This document shows, piece by piece, positions 1 to 9,100 of a DNA stretch of 52,657 bases (position 1 is its first letter; each line of letters begins with the position of its first letter). The position numbers and the translations under genes are program-made. The DNA comes from Planctomycetota bacterium (GTDB lineage: Bacteria > Planctomycetota > Planctomycetia > Pirellulales > Pirellulaceae). The notes beneath the pieces were generated by a model, which worked only from the letters and a program-made list of their open reading frames with translations, had not been told where the DNA came from and did not search any database. The DNA is taken from positions 1 to 52,657 of the forward strand of contig JAPLNL010000100.1 of the NCBI GenBank assembly GCA_026692905.1, read 5' to 3'.

Positions 1-203
1 CGAAGCACTTCATGCCCATCAACCTTCACCGTCTCGGAGAACATCTGCTTCGGACGCACCCACAGCCCGTGTTCACCGTATTCCTGCCGGTAGACGACGT
101 GTTCTTCCAGCGTCTCGCTGTGCCGGGCCGTGCCGACGACGGTGTACTCGTTGCCCTTGTAGTGCCGGTAGCGACCGGACGGGATTGGTGTTTCTTCGCT
201 CAT
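1..203 (-). CDS. DUF1653 domain protein (3' end beyond window)
   Basis: Reading leftwards from an ATG at 203, the product begins MSEETPIPSGRYRHYKGNEY and continues through a YRQEYGEHGLWVRPKQMF stretch. That is the DUF1653 signature: a small beta-rich domain with a xGxYRHYKGxxY start, followed by a VVYR..YG...LWVRP.xMF core. At least 67 residues are visible and the C-terminus lies outside the window. DUF1653 proteins are short, cytoplasmic and of unknown biochemical function. The start codon overlaps the stop of a 32-codon ORF just upstream (TAATG), which suggests coupled translation. The codons here look richer in G+C than the genes further right, hinting at a different recent origin; this was judged by eye, not computed. 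Confidence 0.85.
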   Translation of the reverse strand, partial: MSEETPIPSGRYRHYKGNEYTVVGTARHSETLEEHVVYRQEYGEHGLWVRPKQMFSETVKVDGHEVL

Positions 204-301
204 TAAGTGACCTTCTCTTCCAAAAATCCCGCCAGTTTCTCAGCGTCATCGGTGCCGATCCGCAACTTCCCGTCGTTTTTGAAGCGGTATCTGGGCTGCA
301 T
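203..301 (-). CDS. possible 32-residue ORF coupled to the DUF1653 gene
   Basis: A short frame starts at an ATG at 301 and ends with a TAA that shares its last base with the DUF1653 start. The product begins MQPRYRFKNDGK and ends in a charged GFLEEKVT tail. I recognise no family. The TAATG overlap and the similar base composition to the DUF1653 gene argue that it is translated. It may instead be the surviving 3' end of a longer gene, since the frame stays open for some codons upstream of the ATG. No Shine-Dalgarno site is obvious. Confidence 0.3.
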   Translation of the reverse strand: MQPRYRFKNDGKLRIGTDDAEKLAGFLEEKVT

Positions 302-351
302 GTTTTGCCGTCCAAATGAACTAGGGAATGGAATTGTAACCTTGTTGATGA

Positions 352-627
352 CTAATCCGCATCTTTTCCTTTAGCCATTCCACATTGCATCTTTTTGGAT
401 GCCTTTTTGGAATCGAACTTCTCTGGATCGAACTTGCCCCTCCACTCCAACATTTCCTCGTGTTGTTCGTGCTTCGGGTCGCCGATGATTTTAAGGTACT
501 CATTGTAGCCAAATATCCCACCGACATCTTCAGGTGGACAGGCTCGTTCGCCCTCAACACAGATAGGGTATTTTTGCCCCTCGGTTGCCGCCAGACATCC
601 TTCGAAAAGAACCTCATGCACCCAACC
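352..627 (-). pseudogene. 5'-truncated pRiA4b ORF-3 family remnant
   Basis: The last ~92 codons of this frame encode a clear C-terminal half of the plasmid pRiA4b ORF-3 family (PF07929). It starts at GWVHEVLFEG, continues through an R-ACPPEDVGG-FGYNEYL block and a DPKHEQHEEMLEW block, and ends in a lysine-rich tail. In the family these blocks follow an N-terminal part of about 80-100 residues (the ...IWRRI... region). That part is missing: the frame upstream runs into the DUF1648 gene in another frame and shows no similarity. I read this as a broken gene left by rearrangement. Homologous family members are common on plasmids and in variable chromosomal regions, and their molecular function is not known. 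Confidence 0.7.
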
Positions 628-719
628 ACTACTTGTTACAAGAGACCCGCACGTAGCCTTTAACTTGACGTTGAGACCTTGCGCAATCAGAATATTCGTC
701 GCAGACCGCAAATCTTGAT

Positions 720-1238
720 TTAGCGCGAAGGTGTCGATTCTCCTGGCATTCGAAAATGATAGAGCAGTTTGGCGACCAAAAGAAAGACTGTTACCAGAAA
801 CACGGCCATGAGTACTCCGAACCAAACAGTGTTTAATCCAACGCCGTCCCGATTGGCCAAGAAGACCAAATGGTTGATTGCCATCGCAAAAAGTGAAAGT
901 GCCACCGCAATCCAATTCATGAAGAGCTGAAAATAGCCCATCGATGATGCATGGCGATCAGGATGAAGCAAATACTCGCGATGTGGGATATTCACCATCG
1001 AAGCCGGTAACCGCGCGGCCAGTAAAGTTACAGCGATCAAGATAAATGGCATCCCAATTTGAAACGCTGACATGGTGAGCGTCGCGTTGGTCTTGGTCAT
1101 CCAGTCATTGGGAGTGCCTTCCGAATTGAAATGGGTCGCAACTCTATCGGGCAGTTGGCCCCAGTACCAAGCATTTTGAGCGACAGCAAGCAAAGCAATT
1201 ACGGCGACGGCGAACATAGCAATGCGTTGTGAATTCAT
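720..1238 (-). CDS. DUF1648 integral membrane protein
   Basis: The 172-residue product opens with a hydrophobic helix (residues ~6-25). It then carries the DUF1648 (PF07853) signature around residues 30-47: LPDRVATHFNSEGTPNDW, with the typical P-x-x-HF...G.PD/NxW pattern. Three further hydrophobic segments follow (about 57-76, 104-126 and 138-160), giving four predicted membrane helices. DUF1648 proteins include the N-terminal part of the Bacillus SdpI immunity protein, but most are uncharacterised, so the SdpI link is only a family-level hint. An AGGGG Shine-Dalgarno-like site lies about 9 bases before the ATG. The gene stands alone, between the pRiA4b-like remnant and a ~210-base gap. Confidence 0.85.
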   Translation of the reverse strand: MNSQRIAMFAVAVIALLAVAQNAWYWGQLPDRVATHFNSEGTPNDWMTKTNATLTMSAFQIGMPFILIAVTLLAARLPASMVNIPHREYLLHPDRHASSMGYFQLFMNWIAVALSLFAMAINHLVFLANRDGVGLNTVWFGVLMAVFLVTVFLLVAKLLYHFRMPGESTPSR

Positions 1239-1344
1239 GATGTAAAACCCCTGTCTATGACACCGTTTTTTCCTGCTCGCGTTTGCATAGAAACCTTATC
1301 TCGCTTTTTATTGTTCCAGAGAACGGCAAGTAAAGTGCCCGCCA

Positions 1345-1363
1345 AGCGATTGGGACAATCGCT
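1345..1363. repeat. short inverted repeat in the 1239-1448 gap
   Basis: The arms agcgatt and aatcgct flank a five-base gggac loop. The 210-base gap between the DUF1648 and ankyrin genes otherwise shows no feature I can support. The gggac/gtccc core recalls the hairpins at 31821-31865, so this may be a degenerate dispersed palindrome. Confidence 0.35.
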
Positions 1364-1448
1364 CTACACTCTTTGCTCACGAAGCAAAGCTTGGTTCGCA
1401 TAACGGTGACCGGCACACGCAAGCGATTTGCGACACGGGAGGACCAAC

Positions 1449-2240
1449 TCAAGGACGCAACTTTGGGATGTCCCAAGTCTTGCCGTTCCATTTCGCGTTG
1501 GCGACGTCCAAATTCATCTCATCCAATTTTGCTTGAACGGCTTGGAAGTCAGGATCCTTCAAACGATAGTCTCCGGGATTTTTTAGATGCGTAACAAAAA
1601 CATTCGCTTCTGGACCAATATGCGGGTCAGCCCCCTTTTCCAAAAGATAGAGAACGACTTTCCATCCTGACTTCATCGCAAAAAGGGACAAAGGATTCTC
1701 CTTATCGACGATTACATTATTCAGGTCTGCGTTTGCATCAATGAGAAACTTAGCATTTTCCACACTTCGTGGAGATCCTGTGTTGAAACAAAATGTTGCA
1801 GCCAAAGGGGTAGCTGAATTGTTCCTGTGCGTTTTCGTCCAGAGATTTGGATCAGCACCGTGTATTATCACTTCCCTTAGCCAATAGTCTTCGGAAAGCA
1901 AAGCACATCTAAAGGTTACTGTTTGTTTGTTCGCTAAGAAGAAATCCGGATCCGCCCCACACTCAAGTAGTGCTCTAAACGCATACTTCTTACGCTTTTC
2001 CAATGCATATTCTAGCGGTGTTTTTCTGCTAAGGAACCCAATCTTATTTAATTCCCTTTTGGGATCGCGAATACTCATAATCGATTCGACTTCGTCACAA
2101 TCAATCGCACTCCAGACATCCTTGGAACGACGGTTGTTTGCATTCGTACAACCACTGTAAGAAAAGTAGATCGGTATAATCATCGCAATCACATAGCAAC
2201 GGAGCTTATTCGGGAAGAATTTCATATCGAGTAACTTCAT
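1449..2240 (-). CDS. ankyrin-repeat lipoprotein, candidate immunity protein
   Basis: The product has a basic n-region, a hydrophobic stretch (CYVIAMIIPIYFSYSG) and a Cys that fits a relaxed lipobox (YSGC), so it is probably a lipoprotein. At least three ankyrin-type units follow: TPLEYALEKRKKYAFRALLE-CGADPD, an LLSEDYWLREVIIHGADPN unit, and a late WKVVLYLLEKGADPHI unit. Three in-frame ATGs exist, at 2267, 2240 and 2225. I chose 2240 because it gives a normal signal-peptide length; 2225 is equally plausible, and 2267 would overlap the giant toxin gene by 11 bases. It sits immediately downstream of the lipase-encoding 3' end of the giant RHS gene and is co-oriented. Ankyrin proteins are a recognised class of immunity protein in polymorphic toxin loci, so protection against that lipase is the likely role. 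This is inferred from position, not shown. Confidence 0.8.
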   Translation of the reverse strand: MKLLDMKFFPNKLRCYVIAMIIPIYFSYSGCTNANNRRSKDVWSAIDCDEVESIMSIRDPKRELNKIGFLSRKTPLEYALEKRKKYAFRALLECGADPDFFLANKQTVTFRCALLSEDYWLREVIIHGADPNLWTKTHRNNSATPLAATFCFNTGSPRSVENAKFLIDANADLNNVIVDKENPLSLFAMKSGWKVVLYLLEKGADPHIGPEANVFVTHLKNPGDYRLKDPDFQAVQAKLDEMNLDVANAKWNGKTWDIPKLRP

Positions 2241-2256
2241 ATATGTACGTGCGTAA

Positions 2257-3132
2257 TTAAGCAGCATTAAGGGCTGGGATAACTGAATCTACCATCTTAT
2301 GTCTTGTTGCAAAACTGTGTGCTGGATTTGCCGCTAGCCAATACGCGGTGCCTTGGGAATTAGGCATCATCAGGCCAGTGAAGGAAAGGGAGTCCTGAAT
2401 TGTACTCAAGAATTCACCTTGGACACGGTAGGCATCCACTAATTGATTGATGTTGTCGAGTGTTCCGCGTCCGTGCTCGGAAACCGTCCATGGATGTACC
2501 CCAGCAGCATTGAAGGTGACTGCGGACCGCTGAAAGACTGCGGCAGCGGCCGTCGCCAGCCCACCTCCCAAGGAATGGCCGACAAAGATGATTTCCTTTC
2601 CTAGATTTGCAGGGTCGTCAATGATTTTCATCGCATCCTCAATTGCCAAATCGTATTCTGCGCCGCCACCCACCAAACCCTGAAAAACATCCGCGCCGAT
2701 GTCAGGAATATCATCGGTTCCTGCATAGCAGATGGCAATTTCATTTCTGCGAGTAAAGACTTTTCCGAAGTACCCTTTATGGCGTTCATTTTGCAGTTCG
2801 TCTAGATAAGCCCAGCCGTTTCCTGCTGCGTTTGGCTGGTCTGAGTAGCAATTGGTTGCCAAGTCTGCGTATTCAATTCCTCTTGCCTTTTTTGCGGCTG
2901 GGAGCGGTGTTACTTGTTGCGACCGCGAGTTGAGAATAAATCCTGAAAGCGTTGTGGTTCCCAGTGTGGCTGCAACTCTCATTGCGAGGAATGGATTAAA
3001 GGCTGCTAAGGCTCCAAGGGCCGCGCCAAACAACGCTGCCACTGCAATCTCTTGTGGGCTTCCTCCAGCTAAGAAAGCGGTACCGCCCCCTATCATTGCT
3101 CCTGCAATTGAAAATCCTATAACCAGCCCAGC
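2257..3132 (-). other. C-terminal toxin-like region: hydrophobic linker plus class-3-lipase-like domain
   Basis: Downstream of the RHS core motif (DPTGKMDG) the protein switches to a glycine/alanine-rich hydrophobic stretch (residues ~4955-5010). Variable RHS tips often begin this way. An alpha/beta-hydrolase domain follows. The nucleophile elbow GHSLGGG puts the catalytic serine at residue 5141. Upstream, a YAGTDD..DIGADVF segment followed by AEYDLA matches the oxyanion and helix region of class-3 lipases. The C-terminal PAHSFATRH supplies the candidate catalytic His (5226, less likely 5232). The usual acid residue seems to be replaced or shifted (YRVQGEFLS has Glu where many relatives have Asp). 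Phospholipase or lipase toxicity is inferred from the family and from the adjacent ankyrin gene. Confidence 0.85.
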
Positions 3133-6100
3133 TAACCCATCCATTTTTCCTGTCGGATCGTTGTGAAGAATGGGGTCACCATGCGTAAATGCATACTTGT
3201 TGTATGACTGCGGGTCCCGCGGATTGCCGATGAACGGATCGAGCCTCTCAAAGCGTCCGCTACTTGTCGAATACCATCTTGCCCTGAAATGATATAGACC
3301 CGTTTGGCTATCGAGCGATTCGCCATTGTAAAGAACATTCGTCAGGCTCGAATTGTTGGAGAGTCGGACGCCGGAACCATTGTGAATCGCCAGGAGTTCA
3401 CCGTAGGAACTGTAAGTGACCGCTTGCGCTAGTGCTGCTGCTGCAACGAATAGCGCCCGGACACTACCGTGTCCATCGTGGCCAAATGTCACGTTCGACA
3501 CCTGAGTCTCTTGACCTGTACCAGGTGCAATCGCAGTTATCGTCTGCGTGATCTCATCCATTCCAAAAGTCGTAGTGGTCCGCTTCGTGGGTTGTCCGGC
3601 TGCATTCTTGACCGTTTCAATAATGGTTTGTTCGTAGCCTGTCATGTTGGCTCGATCAATTACGTACTCCGTGCTGGAGTGAACACTCCAGGCGTCTGGG
3701 GCTTGAACCGGAGCGGAAGAAGCGATCGCGATGAATCTCATACCGCTCGTGTCGTAACGGTATTGCACTTGATTCCGGGCAGTCACCGATCCAAAGCCAT
3801 CCGAAGTGGTCGTGATCACTTTCTCAAGCTGACCACCCAAGGCAAACGACATCGACTGCACCACGCTCGATACGAAGGGGATGGAAACCGACTTGGATGT
3901 TTGCTGTGTGCCAGTCCAGTTGTAGTTGGTCGACTGTATTGCCGAGCCGCTCGGCGAACCAGTTGCGAACAGCCCATTGAACCGAATTTCACTCACCAAA
4001 CGATCGCTTGCGTCAAATGAATAGATATCTGTAACGTCCTCAGCCGTTCCTAGTTTGTCGATCGTTCGTCGGACACGATTGCCTACCAAGTCCATGAGAT
4101 AGGACTCCGTCTGGTCGAGAGTGTTGTTACTACTGTCCAGTTGTTCACCGGTTAGCCTACCGGCATTGTCATAAGTCCAATCGTATTTGTTGGTCAGGAC
4201 AGGGTTTGATGGAGTCGGACCGGTTCCCGTGCCGCCAAACGTCTCCGTGCTGGTCGTGCGTTTGCCATCGAGACTGTACTCGTAGTCAAACATGTCCTTT
4301 AGCAAGTTGTCGGTTAGGTCTGCATTGTTGGCATCGGCTTGATAATGACGCATCGCATCGAGACGATCCATTTTGTCGAATGTATAGTCCTCAACCACCG
4401 AATTCGGCAGCTCCATATAATCCAATCGACCCAGTAAATCATAAAACAGAGTCGTCGCTTCGGGCTGCAAACCCAACTCGGGACTGACGTCGACCAAGGT
4501 ACCGTCCCGAACAGTGGTCGTCACTGTTTTGAGTTTTCCAAAAGTGTCGTGGGTGTATGTCACAACAGAGCTTGGTGTCGAAAGTAGATTCCCACCGCTG
4601 TCTCGAAGATAAGCGTACACGCTGGTCTTGCGGCCTAGGAAATCGTATTCATAACCTATCGCACCATTGGGAGACGATTCTTGGATCAACCGACCTTGGG
4701 TATCATACGTGTTGGTCCAAATGTCGGCAGTAAACGCGTTGAAAATCGGACCACCACCTAATGCTCCGTTGGCATAAATATGTGTCGTCGTCTTCACTCG
4801 ACCAAACGCATCGAAAGTCATGCGAACCCGCTCCCACTTGACCCCAGCAGCTAATGTGCCGACTGTATTTGAAGTGAAGTTATTGTAGTCCGATGCATTG
4901 GCAAACAGATCGTAACCGACACCCCTGCCACCGCCAGCAAACGTATCATCGTAAATGATCCGCTTGTGGACGCCTTCGAAGGAGATCGAGAGCGACAATC
5001 GCCTCTGCACATCGTACGACATCGACTCCGATTGGCCGGACGGCAAGATGCGGCCGGTAGGCTGACCTGCTGAGCTGAACGCGAAATGGGTGGTGGAGCT
5101 ATTGGCGTCGATCAACTTGCTCATCAAACCTAAGTTGTTGTATTCGTACCGGTAGGTTGGGCGAGTCAGGATATTGTTGTTCTGCGGATTGGGCACTGCG
5201 GGGAGCATGACTTGAATGAGGCGATTGTCTCGGTCGTAGGTCATGTCCTTGCGATTCCCCATCGGACCGATTTCGGCGATGATACGATCTTTCGTATCAT
5301 ATTCGATACGGGTGGAAGTCCCGTCCGGGAGTATCGTTTGAATCACTCGGCCCACAGAATCGTGGACGCTTTCTGTGATCCTTTGTTTTGAACGGTCTAT
5401 GTCGCTCACCAAAGAGCTCTTGATGAACTGACCATTGGCAACAGTACCGTACTCGACGATCCCGGTAATGGATTGAAACTTTTGTCCGAGCGCATTGTAG
5501 ATGGTTTCTGTTCTCAGGCGAACGTAGTTGTTCGGGCCCCGAGCTACCAATCCGACGGAGGTAGCCAAAACATGCATTCCAACCGCTGCGATGGAGCGGC
5601 CTCGCGAATCGAATTCTGTCGTGGTCACTTGGCCATCAGCCGCTATTTCTCTGAAAACGCGACCTTGTGAATCATATTCCGTCTGAGTTCGAGAAGCTTC
5701 GATACCGGAATTGGAAATGGTGGTCTCATTTCCAGTTAGCGACACGATTGCACCCGAGACGCGACGCGTGCCGTTCGAGCGACCTCGGGAGTCGTACAAA
5801 TTGTTCGTTGCATAGACCGGAGGAGAAACACTGGCCGAACCTGTGTCGATATATTGGTCTGTCGCCAAGACGGATCGACCTTGCGAATCGAACACGGTAC
5901 GGCTCACGAGCCAAGCGTTTTGCCCTGTTTCAGTGGTTGTCTGAGTTCGAGTTTCCACCGTTTGGCCTTTCGCGTTGAATCTCACGCGAGTTTCACGACC
6001 GTAGCCGTCGGTAGAAAGGATATTGCGTCCGGAGGAATCGAAAACGCTCGTTTTTCGCGTGTGTGGAATAAGTGTTCCAGGGGCAACTATTTTGGCCTGC

Positions 6101-9100
6101 TGACTGTTAATAGGTCCAGACAACTCAATTCTAATACCATGCACTCGGTAGATTGCAGTGACGCGACCAGCTGGGTCATACTCAGTGCGAGTTGCATCAA
6201 TTGAATCTGGTGGCAAGTCTTCGGGATAGGCATCGGTAACGGCAATGGGTAGACCGACTGCGTCATAGACCGTGCGTGTGATGAACCAAGTGGCGGGGCC
6301 GTCGGTGCCGCTGGGGCGTTGTTGGGTACGATTCTCGATGACCCGACCGTCGATGTCGAATGTGGTTTCTCGCCGCAGGCCTGTGTCGCTGCTTGAGACG
6401 CGATCCTGTCCGGCCAGATCAAACTGAGTCTGCGTGCTTGAAACAAGAAACTGCGTAGGGATAACCGCAGTCTCGAAGTTGGCGAGGATATGCCTGCCTG
6501 CTGGCAATCGGCCTGCAAAGCTCGCGATCAATTTGTTGTCGTCATCGTAACGGCTGAGTCGCAGCGTTTGCACTTGATTGGGTGCGGTACCGTCAAGACT
6601 CCAGCCAGCGATATTATTGCCGATTTCATCGTAAATATCATGTTGTGTACGTCCCTGACCGGATGTCATCGACGTCGCTTCGCCAAATGCATTGTAGGTT
6701 GCATTGACGAGCAGATTGTTATTGCGATCTCGCAATTGAGTGACGTTTCCAAGATTATTGGATTGAAATCGCGTCGTGTTGCCGTCCGCATCGGCTGTGA
6801 ACGCGATCGAGCCGTTTGGGTTGTAGTTCGTAAGCGATTGGTTTCCGTGCGCATCGACGGCTGCGATCACGGCACCATGTTCATCGTGTGCGTTGCGAAG
6901 CGTGTTGCTAAACACATCGCGTTGTTCGATCATGTTGAAGTCTAAATCGTAGACATTGGTGGTCGTTAGATCATTCGTCTCGCCACTTATTGCATCGTCG
7001 AGCCCAATCACTTGGGTTTGCGTTAGTACATGCCCCTTTGAATCGAACGTTGATTTCGCAATCGCTCCAGTTTGGTCGACGGTTTGAACCACATTCCCGC
7101 GAGCATCGAGCGTCTTCGTTGAAATGAATCCATTGGCGTCGGTTACCGTTTGCGTGCGAGCTCCAATGTTATACGCAAGCGAAGCTGTTTTGCCCGAGGC
7201 GTTGGTCAGTGATTGAAATCGACCATCGGGGGCATACGTTGCGGCAGCAGCAGTTCGTCCCAATGCATCTGTGATCGAACTCAGGAAATGCGGGCGGTTC
7301 TCGGCGTACGAAAACTGCGTCATTGCTGAGAGGCGATTGGTAAAAGAAACGAGATCACCCGATCCATCGTACGCGTACTCCATACGCTTCCCACGCGGAT
7401 CGATTATCGTTGTGATGCGGTTTGCCCAGTCGCGTTTAAACACGATTCCTCGTCCATTTTTGGAGATGAACCCATCGGGGCTAACGGTCACTTCGTTGCC
7501 AGCTCGATCGACGATCGAAGAGAGATCACCCGTGCGGGCATCGATTATTAGCGATGAGCCATTTCGTAACTGCAGTTCGTACGAACCCCCGAACGTCGGA
7601 TCAGCTGGATTGTAGAGGCGGCCCGAGGCGTAATCGAGATAATCGTCCCCGACCTTCTTGAGCGTCACCGTATCCACAACTAATTTGCTCTTGATTCCGA
7701 CGTCCGCGACGAAGAATGGAACATAATCGAGAATGACTCCCAAAAAAGATGTGCCAGGTTTACCATAAAAGGTAAACCCTTCTTTGGTCCCGTCAGGGAG
7801 GGTCACGAAGATGCGATCTCCGTCACGGAACGGCACGTAACCCGACAAATCCGGCAGACGCTCCGGATCGATTTGTTTTTCGAGCTTGGTCTTTGCAATG
7901 TCGAGTGACCAACCGTAGCCGAAGTCACCTGACACCTTTGCATCCAACGAATCGTACCGGCGCGTTAGGGTGATGGGAACGCCGGCGATCGGGACGGTTA
8001 GATCGAGAAAGGCGACGTTGAAATTCCCGAGTTTGAGCGCTCCTTCGATTTGAACCGAAGCGGTATCGATTGTCTTATTGGCTCCCGAATCGACTGCAGT
8101 CAAAAGCAGCGTATAAGCTCCATTGCGAAGCACAGTCGTGTCGAGCTGTGCAATTGCGGTACCCGCGACGTTACCGGTGCCAGTGGCGAGAGTGGAGGAA
8201 CGACGCGTTTCGTCGTCGATCAGTTCGAGTCTCCAGTTCAGCAATGGAGCCTCGTCCAATAATTTGACATGGATCGGAGTTGGCTCGGACAAAGTGAAAT
8301 GTGGGCCGCCAAGAATTTGGGCAATGGGAGCTTTGATATCGTTGGGGTCAACTACCACTATTTCGAAGGGAGTGGCCGTTCCAACGTTGCCTGAAGGATC
8401 GGTGGCCGTTGCCGTAAATCGCAACAGGCCAATCAGATCGGTCGTGATTCGCAATCGCGTCGAGTGGTTCGAGTCCAGCGTTAACGGTTCATTGCGTGGT
8501 GTCGTGTTTCCGCCTCGAGTAACGCTAGCGAAAGTGAGTGCGCGTGAATCTACTCGAACGTTGTCCTTAAGTGACAAAAAGAGCAGGATCTCATCTCCCA
8601 ACCGAGGCGAGACCAGTTGGTTACCAGCCAAGTCTGTTGCACTGATCGAAAGCGTTGGAGTTACCGTGTCTGCGATGACAGTCAGTGTAAACGATTGCGA
8701 AACGGATGCCCGCCCGTCGGTTGCCGAAAGGGTGACGACTCGATTGCCAAGTGGAGTAGCAGCACCAGCGTTCGTAGCGATAGTTTGCCATCCGATGCGT
8801 CCTCGCTCAGCATCGATGGTGATCCCGGCCGCCAGCGACGCTGCATCTAAACTGAACCGTAGTGAATCGTTGTCCGCATCCGTCGCTGACGCATCGATTA
8901 GGTATCTGTCGCCGCGAACAATGGTTGCATTTGTTATGGTCTTCAGGACAGGGGCTGAATTGGCCGGTATTACCTTGACTAAAAAACTCTGGGTCGCAGT
9001 TAACTCACCATCCGATACGCGAATGGAGTGAGGAACCGACTGGTTCAGTTGGCTAGTGGTTGGTGTCCAGAGCAAGACTCCGGTAGCTGGATTGAAAGAA

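Noticed and set aside
628-915. N-terminal extension of the pRiA4b ORF-3-like frame
   Set aside because: The extension lies partly inside the DUF1648 gene in another frame and shows no family similarity; only the C-terminal part is homologous.
8123-9031. 302-codon plus-strand frame inside the giant gene
   Set aside because: It is antisense to repeated Ig-like and pre-RHS coding sequence. The product is Ser/Val/Arg-rich with no domain, as expected from reverse reading.
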